DNA of 64,000 nucleotides from Ascarosepion bandense (Eukaryota; Mollusca; Cephalopoda; Sepiida; Sepiidae). Location of the stretch: NCBI GenBank assembly GCA_037127315.1, contig JBBBDQ010000401.1, positions 743,501-807,500 on the forward strand. The letters are read 5' to 3'. This document shows positions 1 through 10,077 of this stretch, one piece after another. The notes beneath the pieces are model-generated. The model worked only from the letters and a program-made list of their open reading frames with translations. It was not told where the DNA came from and ran no database searches. Numbering within the stretch: the stretch's first letter is position 1; each line of letters opens with the position of its first letter. The translations under genes and the position numbers were made by a program.

Positions 1-49
1 ATAGATAGATAGATCTATCTAAACACCTTGAAATTACAAGCAAATTTTT

Positions 50-450
50 TTTAATATACGGTAGGACCACCTTTGGCAGTAATTACAGCTTAAAATCTGT
101 GCGTGATTGACCCATATAAAGTTTGAATTGTTTCCAAAGGAATTTTTAGTCATTCTTCAGCTAAAACAGTCTCCAGTTCTTTCAAACACCTCACTTGTTT
201 TTCTAAAATAAACCATAAATGTTCAATGATGTTGAGATCAGGGAACTGTGATGACCAGATAAGATGTTCTACTTCATTAGAATGTTCCTCATGCTATTCA
301 GTTACAACTTTTGCAGTACAAATGTGCGCATTATCATCCTGAAAGATGGCATTCCCCTCTGGGAAACAGATTCTGAGCAATAGTTGATCACTTAAAATTC
401 TTAAATGGTTCTGAATGTTAACCTTAAACTTATTTAAATAAAAGCTGTAA
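50..450 (-). pseudogene. Tc1-like transposase, C-terminal DDE remnant
   Basis: Read on the minus strand this is the catalytic end of a Tc1-family DDE transposase, which cuts and pastes its own element at TA sites. The visible order is NGNAIF-like ('EGNAIFQDDNAHICTAKVV', around 300-360) with the second catalytic aspartate in FQDDN, then, after a stop and frame change, 'DLNIIEHLWFILEKQV' (about 190-240), which is the PDLNPIEHLW block holding the third acidic residue. The family's usual C-terminal ending, AVITAKGGPT, follows (about 65-95). There are at least three stops or frameshifts, and no N-terminal DNA-binding region is found further right, where an A/T run and LINE-F sequence begin. It is a dead, 5'-truncated copy. 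The family assignment is firm; the exact subfamily is not. Confidence 0.9.
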
Positions 451-504
451 AAAAAAAAAAAAATAAAAAATAAAAAATACAACTAATATATCAACAAACA
501 AACG

Positions 505-660
505 GATGTAGGCAATCATGGACTTCAACTTGGCTCTGTCTCTTGTCGCTCTCAATATTTTTTCTCTTTGTATCTCTTCTAAACCCCCTGCTCCACCATC
601 CATTTGCTCGGACCTAACAAGTACGTCTCATTCTGCTTTCCCCTGTCTCTCCTACAAAAA
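505..660 (-). mobile_element. LINE-F fragment (reverse-transcriptase C-terminal region)
   Basis: This matches the other LINE-F pieces in the window (5525, 6112, 16600, 23300, 52822). They share the 'ggcaatcatggact' start, the 'cccctgctccaccatcc' block and the following 'ttgctc' region. On the minus strand the family encodes the end of a non-LTR retrotransposon polyprotein. The copy is about 150 bp, heavily diverged and has no coding capacity of its own. Confidence 0.65.
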
Positions 661-689
661 TAGACAAGCTTTTGAAAGTTTAATCAAAT

Positions 690-815
690 TTTCCAAAGTA
701 TGCTATTATAGTATAAGTTATTTATATTATTCAGACTATTGTCCTCATCTTTGTTGCCATTTGTACGACATTTTAGTCGTCGTACGCTCTGGCCTTCTTC
801 AGGTGGTAGGAATTT
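690..815 (-). repeat. SINE-E tail fragment
   Basis: The block around 'tattgtcctcat' through 'ggccttcttcaggtg' is the reverse complement of the SINE-E 3' region seen on the plus strand at 21310-21362. It also matches the minus-strand tail at 8640-8725. The remainder to about 1060 is diverged, with a weak tRNA-like 'tggcctagtggatatcg' at about 1012. Confidence 0.55.
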
Positions 816-1063
816 CAAACCGAACCCTTTATTACACTCACTGGGATATATCATCCTCATTCCTTGCGTAAAGCATTGATTGGAAGTCATGAGTTATCTC
901 CCTCTAACCCTGCAAGTTACTTGTTTACCACTGCTGTAGCCTAGTATTGAACTCACAACTCTTTGGATCAAGTCACAGGAACTAACCAATGTCTATATAC
1001 ACTAGGACACATGGCCTAGTGGATATCGAAACGTTGTACAAATGGCAACAAAGAGGAGAATAG

Positions 1064-1107
1064 TCTGAATAATGTAAATACTACCTTGAATAATGTAAAT
1101 ACTACCT
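1064..1107. repeat. Two-copy tandem repeat, 21-bp unit
   Basis: The unit 'gaataatgtaaatactacct' (plus one base) occurs twice in direct tandem. It is a simple local duplication with no coding meaning. Confidence 0.8.
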
Positions 1108-1432
1108 TATCTCAGAAGTATAGACAAATATGGTATGAAGTGTTTCCATTATTTTGTCCATCCCTGTAAATAATATAGATTGCTCTACCATTATGATAGG
1201 TGTGTTGGGGGATATATAAATCAAAATTATATACAGTCAGTCTTAACTCAGCAACTTGAAGATTGCATTGTGCTAACCAGTATGCTAGGAGTAAAAAATG
1301 TACACTTATTCCAGATCCAGCACCACATATACTGCAGCCACCACAGTTGAAGTGGTATTTCTTTGGGCAGGACAGCCTGACAGAGCCCAACAGAGCCCAA
1401 CCCTCTCCAGGCTCGTTTAAATTTAGAGTTTT

Positions 1433-1625
1433 CCTTCTAGACTGGTTGCCCCACCAAGGCTACAGAACCTCGTCTGTCCTGATATTTACCTCCAAGAGGA
1501 GAAGAGATGGATTCATACCTTTCTCAAGGGTATTAGCATATAAGTAAATGTAGAATGGATAAGACTGGAATTTGAACTCAGCTCTCTAATTCAAAGCTGC
1601 TTTCCATTACTCCATGCCACTTTAC
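1433..1625 (-). mobile_element. SINE-B, partial
   Basis: The 3' body of SINE-B ('gactggttgcc' through 'cctttctcaagggtatt') is followed leftward in SINE orientation by a tRNA-like head with a box B-like 'gagttcaaattcc' (reverse complement at about 1567-1580). The distal 3' end is missing. Boxes are diverged, so pol III transcription is unlikely. Confidence 0.75.
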
Positions 1626-1696
1626 ACTTAATAAAATAGTGCTCAATGTAAAATAATAGAACTATCAATTATATATTAACACCAACACTCAAAGTG

Positions 1697-1745
<49 letters not shown>
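1697..1745. repeat. (AT)n/(AC)n microsatellite
   Basis: About 20 AT dinucleotides run into a short AC stretch. Confidence 0.95.
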
Positions 1746-2640
1746 GTTTTAAATTTTAACATTAATTTTTCCTTTAATTTTTTATTAACTTTATTATTTC
1801 TTAATTTATAATTTTAATTCTATTATTTATTTTAATTTAATTTATAAAGATGAATTTTTTTTCCAACTTATTATATTAGCACTAATGAATTTATATCTTC
1901 GTCTTGTATTTTTAAACATCCTCAGATCTGAGCTTTTTTAATAATTTCTATGTTTGTGTATGTGATTTCATCATTTCTTTTTTTAAAAAAGATGCCAAAG
2001 GATTTAGTTTTAAACAATGTAATGAACAAATGTATTGATCTGCAATTCACTTCCAACCAAAGTTTGTAATTTCTATTTCTTTAAGGCTTCTGTTGTCGCC
2101 AACACTTTCTTCCCTCTGTGCATTGTCACACTTTTTCCTTTATTAAGGCCAGACATCACGTGACCAATACCTGTATATGTCTATATTTTACTTCTTACCT
2201 AAATTTGGGGTCAATTTCTGAGCAGTTTTCATTGGTTCTTTCCTTGTGTTTCTTTCCTTCTCTCATTTTCCTCTTTGCTTTTTATTTCCTGTGTCCATCT
2301 CTTCTTTCTTTCCCCTTTTTTTGATTACTCTTTTCGCTTTCTCATCTTTCCTACCCTCCCTTGTACAAAAAAATTTTTCAAAAAATAAAAGGAAGTGAGT
2401 TTTCTTAAATTTTCTTTTAAAAAATAATGTTTATTACCATCTTCATTAACTATCTGACGAGACAACGTTCTTCCAATGTCAAAACAAAATGTACAATTTT
2501 GTAGTAGATTTTAGTTTGTACATGTTCTAAAGTATAATTCATAATAAATATTCATTGCTCTATTTTTATACTGAGCACTGTTTTAAATTAATGCTTTGAA
2601 CGTTGTAAATATTTTCTTCATTCCTTATTCCTCTGGAGAT
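1746..2640. other. Unassigned AT-rich stretch
   Basis: Very AT-rich, with a C/T-rich section at about 2210-2350. I see no transposon motif, no coding signal and no RNA gene. The 68-codon frame at 2118-2324 is low-complexity (F/S/L) and unsupported. Confidence 0.6.

Positions 2641-2664
<24 letters not shown>
2641..2664. repeat. (AT)n microsatellite
   Basis: About 11 AT units, flanked by 'tctggagat' and 'gtatctcctg', which could pair to form a short hairpin around the repeat. Confidence 0.9.
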
Positions 2665-2671
<7 letters not shown>

Positions 2672-3099
2672 TCTCCTGTCAATAATTAGACATTTTTGCA
2701 TAATTTCTATTCAACACAGATTAGTAAGACAAGAAGGAAACAATGGAGTAATTATTTGTTATTTGCAAACAGTAAATTTGGGAACCAATAATTAAATGTC
2801 AATTACTTGATCGTTTGCTGATTGGATATTTCTTATAAAGAACATTAAATTGGCAACATTCATTTCTCATCATTTCTTCAAATGATTTACAATAAACAAA
2901 TCTTTATTGATTAAAAAAAATAAAATAAAATGGATTTCATGTTTTCCGTTAGTTGTAACATAGTAGTAATTTGAAACTGTTATAAGACTAATTTCAAGAT
3001 TGAATGAAATTAACGGACATCCTGAAAGGATTCTAATTATAGCAGCAGTCATTGTAATTAATGAACAAACAAAAATTAGTATGAAAAGAAAAATTATAT
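2665..3099. other. Unassigned stretch
   Basis: No motif recognised. It sits directly beside the 3' end of the LINE-C copy that follows and may include flanking repeat too diverged to place. Confidence 0.5.
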
Positions 3100-3400
3100 A
3101 AATAGCATCATCCCCACAGCAAGGCAATAAAGCCACCAAGATGCAAGATTTCACTGAGTTTGAAAGAATAAGAAAAACAAGAGTGAAGACAAAAGATAAT
3201 TGATCACCAAAAATTTAAATGCATTGTCAAAGTTGATTGGAAAGCAAAAAGCCTCAAGCAATAAGATAAGCATAGAACAACTACCTCTAGCTATTTCAAA
3301 TGAGGAGACCTAGCTGTCAATCTAGTAGTGCACTTAAAATTATAGGCATTAAAGAGGAAAGTGCATCAGAACAATTACCATGAAAATAAAATAAAGTATT
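3100..3400 (-). mobile_element. LINE-C 3' end
   Basis: The minus-strand copy starts with the LINE-C tail ('cacagcaaggcaataaagcca', reverse complement of the tail common to all copies). It continues through 'aaatttaaatgcattgtcaaagttgattgg' type sequence (shared with 44630 and 47320, given here only in part) to 'cagaacaattaccatgaaa'. That last block encodes the FHGNCSDE-type segment of the reverse-transcriptase C-terminus on the minus strand. It is 5'-truncated, as is normal for LINE insertions, and carries several stops. Confidence 0.8.
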
Positions 3401-3544
3401 TTTTTTTATAAACGAGTGAACTTGTGCCATCAAAAATTACGGTAAAATATATCAATACGCCATCTAGAATGACAGCAATATATATTTTGATGTACCTACT
3501 GAGTATTTTATATTAAGACATAAGAAAAGAAAAAAAACTAAATA

Positions 3545-4740
3545 ATCCAAATCCAAGAGCATGACAGGAGGGAAGTATATATTAAACTGTACCACCAGTC
3601 CCATTCTATGAACACAAAATCAGATATGTGCAATGAGACGGTGTTTCAATGGGCAGAGTTCTGGGCCCAACCTTCAGCAACTTTTACATGGCCAACCTAG
3701 AAAATAATATATTTAGCACCACTAAAAACCCTTCATCTACATACAATATGTAGATCATATTCTTATATTAGTTAAAAACATAGATGCAATAGAACACTAA
3801 AAAACTTTAAAAAATTGTCTAGTTCACATACAAACTTAATGACAAAATCCCTTTCCTTGACATTTTAAGACACAAATAACACATTTACTATCTCCCCTTG
3901 TAAAAAAGACAAACAATCAGCAAAAACTTGCATTCTCAACTATAAGAGTGAATGCCCTAACTATTACTACAAAATAGCACTTAAACACAATTTAATTAAC
4001 CAAGCACAAACCAGCTCCTCTACAAAAGATATTTTACTCTGAACTAAGAAACATTAAGCAGACTCATTAATAATGATTTCCCAAACCACATTGCAGATGA
4101 AGAAATAAGACGTTATTTCAAAAACCTCAACACACATTAAATAGAATATGGTACTTCCATAAAAGACCCTAAACACATCAAACGCTTTTATTGCGACCAA
4201 ATGCATGATAACTACAAACAGAATTAAAAAAAAAAAATCATAGAAAATCTCCCATTGATCCTAATAAAAAAATTAATATATTATAAAAAATATAAGACTA
4301 CTAATTAAATTATCCGTAATAACTCCTCCCCACCAACTGATATATTACATAAAACCAACATTATAAATCAATGCAAACGTCCCTTGGGAGAATGCATCAC
4401 CAACAAAAAAAACAAAAAAACAAAAAAAACATATGTATGTTGGATTTACAACAACTACATTAAGATTCTTACATTACACATGTCTGACCATTTGTCCATT
4501 TCTAAACATCTACAACATTCCTGTCTACATTAACAATATAAAGAAATGATTGATAACTATCCTACACTAAGAAAACAACTACAGATCTTTGAGGCAATAT
4601 TCTTTAATAAAACTTAAGCTGTCAATTAATAGAATCAGCTATGAATACTGCAGTAATGTTCTAAAATGTTTATAGAAAGAACAGTTTTTTTTTTCATGCT
4701 TTAACACATGCATGACTATGACATTAAAAGATTTTAAAAA
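3545..4740 (+). pseudogene. Penelope-like element: reverse transcriptase plus GIY-YIG endonuclease, broken
   Basis: Penelope-like elements encode a reverse transcriptase fused to a C-terminal GIY-YIG nuclease. The fragments appear here in the right order. 'GPTFSNFYMANLE' (about 3676-3714) is the RT region before the active site. 'YVDHILILVKNID' (3747-3785) is the active-site block, in a different frame from the preceding piece. A 'KIPFLDI'-like section follows at about 3845-3870. 'IIRNNSSPPTDIL' (4309-4347) and a cysteine pair C-K-R-P-L-G-E-C (about 4373-4396) lead into 'TYVCWIYNN' (about 4429), the GIY-YIG start, then 'LHMSDHLSISKHLQ' and 'LQIFEAIF'. The active-site YVDD is YVDH, which would abolish polymerase activity. 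Several frameshifts and stops occur, and the 5' part of the RT is absent. The sequence ends in a 3' region also found at 35429-35660. Confidence 0.85.
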
Positions 4741-4984
4741 TTCCATTTTAGATAATTTTTATGTTCTAATGAACACTAAGCAATTTGTCAACTGTTATAT
4801 TTGAAGCAAAAAAAAATTACAGTAATTTTTAGCAACAATTTTGTGGCTATCTTTTGTTACTACAACTTACACTCCTGAAGATGACCTCAAAAGGAGATTG
4901 AAAGTACTTAGGAATATTGAGAAATGAATAATAAAATCATCTGTCAAAGTTACAACTCATTTCTTACATCTTCCAATTATAATA
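4741..4984 (+). mobile_element. Penelope-like element, 3' untranslated end
   Basis: It is homologous to the minus-strand copy at 35429-35660 over about 230 bp. Shared blocks include 'atgttctaatgaa', 'ttacagtaatttttagcaac' and 'ctgaagatga', followed by 'ggagattgaa'. Both copies diverge just after 'aattataata', which therefore marks the probable 3' boundary of the element. Confidence 0.8.
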
Positions 4985-5078
4985 TGCAAAAGATTATCCA
5001 TGAGTATGAACAGATTTTATTAAAAATATGCAGACAGAATGTTTGCAATTTATTTAATCTGACATGTCTAAATACATG

Positions 5079-5082
<4 letters not shown>

Positions 5083-5112
<30 letters not shown>
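5083..5112. repeat. (AT)n microsatellite
   Basis: About 14 AT units. Confidence 0.95.
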
Positions 5113-5114
<2 letters not shown>

Positions 5115-5524
5115 GTTCTTTATTATAATAGAAAGAAAAAAGTAATCATAATTAGCAAACATTACTTTTACCAGATGCTATTCCATACTTTTTACCAAAA
5201 ATAAATTAAGCCCATCAACTAAATTCATAATCTAACATTCTAAATGAATTTAATTAGCATAATCATAAACAAATTTATTCATTATCTTAATGTGCTGCTC
5301 AGTTTGGTTGGTCCTATTAGTCATACCAGGCCTACCTCTTCATTGTATCCCTTGGGTAAACAGATGTTAAATGATGAACGTCTTCTCCCAAAGTAATGAC
5401 AGGTAATTAACTAAACAAATAACATCCTGCAATTATTTGCATTATTATAAACATGTAAAAGGATTCATCAATTACTAACAAAAATAAAAATGGTAAGGCT
5501 AATCTATGTGTTATGTTCTTTCAG
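5113..5524. other. Unassigned stretch
   Basis: Nothing recognisable apart from ordinary AT-rich sequence. Confidence 0.5.
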
Positions 5525-5850
5525 AACATAGGCAATCATGACTCCACAATTTCTCATCCTGTATAGCTTAGTAAAATGTTGTATTTTTGTTATTTCTCCT
5601 GAAACTTTGTCCCACCATCCACTTACTCAAGCACACTAAGTTATACATTGCTTTCCTGTTCTCCTTGCCTTCAATCTGTCCTGTGAGTATCAGATTTTCC
5701 AAGCCCTCTTTTTTCATGCACCCTAGAGATTTCAATTGTCTAGTCCTGATAAGTATATGTTTCCATTTTGTTTCCTTTTTCTGTAAAACTAGGTTGTATA
5801 ACTTGTTTACAAATGAAGAATATTCAAAAGTTCTACAATTGTATTGAACA
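5525..5850 (-). mobile_element. LINE-F fragment
   Basis: Shares 'ggcaatcatg', 'ccaccatccact', 'attgctttcctgt' and 'tgtgagtatcagattttcc' with the other LINE-F copies. The minus strand is the coding direction; the region corresponds to the end of the reverse transcriptase, between the 'lkflgh' block and the C-terminus. It has stops in all minus frames. The plus-strand frame at 5587-5847 is a shadow of this element. Confidence 0.75.
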
Positions 5851-5912
5851 CTTTAATACAACTGTGTACTGGTCTAATTTTATTATGACCAAAAACTAAG
5901 TAATTGAACAAA

Positions 5913-5937
5913 ATATATATATATATATATATATATT
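5913..5937. repeat. (AT)n microsatellite
   Basis: About 12 AT units. Confidence 0.9.
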
Positions 5938-6111
5938 AGTTTGCCTCAACATTATTTTTGCTGTTTATTGTTATTCTTTATTGCAAACTGATTTCTGTTT
6001 GTTGAGCATTTCTACTAATTACATAAAAAAAACAAAAAACAAAAAAAAAAACACTTGACACATATATAAAAGCATTTCAATCCTCAAAGTAAAAAAAAAA
6101 AATCTTTTTGC

Positions 6112-6345
6112 GTATCATGTCCATTCAGGACATTGGCACTCCACAATTTTCTTTGTAGACCTTAGGAAGTTTTGTTCTATCATCTATTTATGCTAACTTG
6201 TTAGGTAAGCTTGGTACTGTTTTCTTGTACCACTTGTTTCCAATATGTCCTGTGAGTTTCAAATTTTCTGAGCCCTTTTTTCTCATTATCTGCTCTAAAA
6301 AGTTCAGTCATTTCTTTAATTGTAAAGGTCTTTCAGTTTCCATTT
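6112..6345 (-). mobile_element. LINE-F fragment
   Basis: A second, more diverged copy of the same LINE-F segment ('gacattggcactccacaattt', 'tgtcctgtgagtttcaaatt'), about 260 bp to the right of the previous one and in the same direction. It may be an independent insertion or an old tandem duplication. Confidence 0.65.
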
Positions 6346-6734
6346 TTTATTATTATTATTTTGATAAAATAATAAGTTTCCTTTTTTGAAGAGATACATT
6401 CTTCACAACCCCTGAAGCAATCAGCCCACATTATACAAACTGAGCAAAATTTCAAAAAAGTAAAAAATAAAAATAAATTAAAAGAAAAAAAATAAATAAA
6501 GTCAAAGAATTTAAGTAAAACTGTCAAACAAACAGAAAAATTTCTGTCACAGCGTCAAACCAGATAAGTAAACAACGATGCTTATTCAGTCAACCTCCCC
6601 CCATTCACTATTAATACCTCTCTGGTTGATATGGCAGGAGTTTTTTTTTTTTTTTTATAGATATATATATCAAACAATTCTGTTTGTGTCACAAACTGAA
6701 TTTATCTAAACAGATAAACTAATTTCTGAATTTA

Positions 6735-6789
6735 CCCAATACCTTAGTGGATTAATATATCCACTATTTGGGTTTGTGAATTTAGTAAC
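6735..6789 (+). repeat. SINE-E fragment
   Basis: 'ccttagtggattaa' and 'tgtgaatttagtaacaatt' match the tRNA-like head of SINE-E at 8745-8790 and 21107-21160. The downstream half is replaced by LINE-C. Confidence 0.5.
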
Positions 6790-6927
6790 AATTTGGAGTA
6801 CACAGGGAGTTACAGTGAGAGAAAAGACTGGATACAAGACTGAAGAAAGGATAGAAGATAAACCTGATTCAAGGAGATAGAAGATGACGATGTTGCATTT
6901 AAATTTCTGGAGATGCCAATCTTATCA
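6790..6927 (-). mobile_element. LINE-C 3' end fragment
   Basis: 'cacagggagttacagtgaga', then 'agaagatgacgatgttgcatttaaatttctggag', match the LINE-C 3' region at 31700 and 38520-38660 (given here in part). The terminal tail is missing. The copy is cut at 6927, where SINE-B begins. Confidence 0.7.
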
Positions 6928-7160
6928 GTCAGTTATGTGCCATATATTATTCACGATTGAATGATCATGTCTCAAAAGAAACATTACTGACTGGGCAGAA
7001 GATTTTCCTGCAGTAGATTACCATTACTTTCTGCAGTAGACTGGTTACCAACCAAGGATATATAACCTAATCTGTTCTGCTATTTAGCCCCTAACTGAAG
7101 GGTATTTGTGCATAAGTGAATGCAACAAATGCAACTAGAATTTGATATCCCTAGACATGG
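6928..7160 (-). mobile_element. SINE-B
   Basis: The 3' terminus 'cagtcagttatgtgccat' is followed by the diagnostic 'gatcatgtctcaaaag', 'tgactgggcagaagatttt', 'gactggttaccaaccaagg' and 'gggtatttgtgcataagtga' blocks. The tRNA-like head is diverged. It abuts LINE-C directly on its left, so it probably inserted into that LINE. Confidence 0.85.
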
Positions 7161-7499
7161 GCAGAACAAGTTTTAAAATTCATGAAGTTTATTCAGATTG
7201 ACAGACATGACCCAAGAGCATAACAGCCAAACTAACAGTAAAAGATAAGGAACTTAAGTCAAATGTAAATCATACAAATGCAGATAAACCTTTAATAAAA
7301 TTCTGAAATATCATTATCTTGAATCAAGAGATGATACAAACTTGTTCAAATTTTAAAATGGTGCAATTAGATTTTCTTTACTTCTGTAACCTTGTAAGCA
7401 TTGGCAGTTAAGCAAAACAATTTTGGTCAGATTAATGTCACAGCCACAAACCATATAAGAAAAACAAAAAGATTCTGATTTAAGAGCCAGATCTCCATC
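7161..7499. other. Unassigned stretch
   Basis: No feature recognised. Confidence 0.5.
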
Positions 7500-7590
7500 C
7501 AGTCTTGACATATCCCTGGGTTCATAATATTTAATGATATAGTAATTGAGATTTCAATCCTTGCACTGGGTAGTACAGAAACATTTGATA
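7500..7590 (+). repeat. SINE-E fragment
   Basis: 'atatagtaattgagatttcaatcc' type sequence (about 7540-7560, given in part) matches the box B region of SINE-E at 21150-21170; 'gcactgggtagtacag' follows. Confidence 0.5.
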
Positions 7591-7631
7591 GAAACAAGAC
7601 TAACAATAACTAAGCAGTGCTAAATCAAAAA

Positions 7632-7842
7632 TTTCTTTTTTTTTTTTTTTTACAAATGGAGTAGATAGATCTATCTATCGCCCGGTTCACACTCCACCCA
7701 CGTCTATTGAACAGGTTAAGAGGCTCATCCCTTGTTCCCTGTTTAGAATGTGGTCTCCGGCTTTCTCTTTTCACTATTACATAGTCCCCTGCACATCAGT
7801 GGCGTTACCGCCTTGCTCAGGATGATACGATTAAAAAAAAAT
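7632..7842 (+). mobile_element. SINE-A, near full length, with 5' T-tract and 3' A-tail
   Basis: The order is a T-run (7635-7651), then 'aaatggagtagatag', 'cccggttcacactccaccca', 'aacaggttaagaggctcatc' and 'ctttctctttt', then the tail 'gtggcgttaccgccttgctc', 'ggatgatacgatt' and an A-run. The tail block is the one this family shares with LINE-C. No convincing box A/B pair was found. Immediately after the A-run the Tc1-derived MITE begins, so the MITE appears to have inserted at the end of the SINE tail. Confidence 0.85.
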
Positions 7843-7849
7843 ATCCCTA

Positions 7850-8400
7850 CACCCTTGTGCAAATTAATTGAAACTGCTTTTGTTTCCTTTCTTTCACTAT
7901 ACGGTCAGTTTTAGTGACAGGGTGTAATCAATTTCTATTTTTTTCCTCAGATTAGGTCATTTTCAATGGTGTGCAGTAATATGAATACTTTCAAGATGTA
8001 TAATGAAATTTGTTTGACTTTGAAAAATATTGTGTCATCTGTGATTGCATCAGATTTTTATCATGCCCAAACATTGTCTAAACTGTCGATTAATTGTCCT
8101 ATGGCCATTGTCTGTGAGGGATGTTACTCCAAGAAAGCGTACAAAAATTGTAACACTGCACAAACACATGGCAAGCCTTACAAAGAGATAGTGGACATTG
8201 TTGGTGTCAGCCTTTCAAACTGTCAGTTATGTCATCAAGGCAAAGAAACAAACTGAATCCATCAGTCCAAAACAAAGAATAATGTGGTTGGAAGAAAAAA
8301 AAAAAAAAAAAAAAAACAAAGCCAAAAGACAACATATTTGTGATCATGGAAAGTTTAAAAGATCCTAGGAAGACGTTATTCATTTTAATTTACACAGATG
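7850..8400 (+). mobile_element. Tc1-derived MITE carrying only the transposase N-terminus (copy 1)
   Basis: The element is bounded by TA on both sides (7848-7849 and 8401-8402). It begins 'cacccttgtgcaaattaatt' and ends in the imperfect inverted form 'aatttacacagatg'. Inside is the start of a Tc1-family transposase: 'TPRKRTKIVTLHKHM' (about 8130-8175), then the helix-turn-helix piece 'SYVIKAKKQTESISPKQR' in a shifted frame (about 8225-8275), and a remnant of the second helix-turn-helix linker. The catalytic DDE domain is missing altogether. The copy has an A-run (about 8297-8318) and frameshifts. The frame at 7966-8256 is a mix of real and shifted sequence. It shares its deletion breakpoint with 25225-25718. 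Confidence 0.88.
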
Positions 8401-8639
8401 TAGAATTGAACAATCGGGAAAAAAATTCCCCTCTTAGATTTAAGAAAGGGTTCCGTTTGAAATTACTTTAAGATTTACCCAGATAAACAAGCTAAAGAAA
8501 GTTAGAAGGCACAACTGAAACATAATAAAAGGAGAATATTCGTAAAGAAAATAAGAATTGTAATAAAATTAAAGTGGGGTTGATATATTAAAGAAGCCTT
8601 GACATTTTTGTCTGAGTTTCTGAGATGAGATATTTAAAC

Positions 8640-8725
8640 TATATTTAGAATATTGTCCTCATCATTGTTATTTTTATCACAACATTTTGAGTGTTGTGCC
8701 CTCCAGCCTTCCTCAGGTGTATACC
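8640..8725 (-). repeat. SINE-E tail fragment, inverted against the next copy
   Basis: 'aatattgtcctcatcattgt', 'gtgttgtgccctccagcctt' and 'cctcaggtgta' are the reverse complement of the SINE-E 3' end. They meet the plus-strand copy head-on at about 8726. Confidence 0.65.
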
Positions 8726-9018
8726 AATCTGGGTGACCTACAACTGATAGTGGGTAAAAGCAATGGTTTGTGAATTTGGTGACAGTGGTTGTGAGTTCAA
8801 TCCCTGGGTCAGTCAGTGTGTACTTGTACTCAGCAATTATTGAACAGTGCTAAATATAAGAACTAGACAATATTCCTAGATATGCGTAGTGGAACAAGAA
8901 CAGTTTACACCTGTAGATTAAATAATGGATTTAGTTCAGAATTCCCTGTAGGTTACCCAGATACACTTGAGGAAGGCCGGGTGGCGGGGGGGGGGGGGGG
9001 GGGTACACAACAGCCAAG
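8726..9018 (+). mobile_element. SINE-E with internal G-run
   Basis: The tRNA-like head contains 'gatagtgggtaaaagcaa' (box A-like) and 'gttgtgagttcaatccctgg' (box B-like, about 8798-8817). The body is shared with 21095-21362 ('agtggaacaagaacag', 'cacttgaggaaggcc', 'acacaacagcc'). An uninterrupted run of about 18 G (8986-9003) has expanded where the sister copy reads 'cagagggca'. Confidence 0.7.
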
Positions 9019-9099
9019 TCAGGATAGAAACAACAATCCAAATATATAGCATTTTTTATGTCAAAATTTTAGTCCATCTTGTTACAGTGAGCAACTAGT

Positions 9100-9103
9100 G
9101 TAT

Positions 9104-9135
<32 letters not shown>

Positions 9136-9155
9136 CATACATACACACACACAGT
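9100..9155. repeat. (GT)n(AT)n(AC)n microsatellite
   Basis: The compound order GT, AT, AC makes it self-complementary. Confidence 0.9.
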
Positions 9156-9159
9156 CATT

Positions 9160-10077
9160 TGGATATCAACTGACATGTTATAAATAAATGGATAAATTAC
9201 TTATTACAAGAGAAAATAAGTCAGCAAGACAAAGCATGTACTAAAAGCAAAGAGAAAATTGAAGCCTAAATCTAGTCATGCCAAACAGTTTATACAACAA
9301 ATTTTCAAGCCCATATTCTTAGGTTTTAATGAATGCCACCCTAATAAGAAAAGAACAATTTATTATGTAGAAAATACTTAGAAGGAATCCTGATAAATAT
9401 TTTCACATCAATAAACGCATTTTACTATATTACCAACTTTTATAAAATCCTTAAAAGAATCTAAAAGTAGATTGATTATACTCAGTGTAATCTGAATTCT
9501 TTCACTCCAACACAAAATATCCTTCAATCAACATAGAAACACTACCAGACAGAAATTAAAAAATGCACACAAATTATCAACTAAATTCCATATAGACTAA
9601 CTAGAATTATGATACACAAGAATTATACAGACAAATACTACCAGACAAGACAAACACACAAGGGCTACTTAACCAATGAAAAACAAACAAAAATAAAGAT
9701 ATCAGAATTTTCTTCTTTCCAGATTTTGTATCTGATTAAGCTTAAATTAAAGCAAAACACTAAATTTATAAGTGTTTTCAATTTGTTCCCTATCCTATCA
9801 TTCTGCCGATTCTTTTTATATATTACTCATATCATTTTTAAGGGATACTTATATCTGAGTAAACACTTCAAATATTTACTTTTATCTACCAACCTGAATA
9901 TTCAAGAAATCTTATTAGAAAAATATGCGCTCTCCAGGAGGATATGATTTCTTGAATATTCAGGCCGACAGACACTAAATTTAAAAATAAATATGCTGTT
10001 TAATAAATAAACGAAGTCTACTAAAATGCAAACAGCCATTAAATATAAATAAAATTTGTCAGATTAATAAACTCAGA

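Noticed and set aside
2641..2690. Regulatory hairpin around the (AT)n repeat
   Set aside because: Self-pairing of an AT repeat is expected; flanking complementarity is only about 8 bp.
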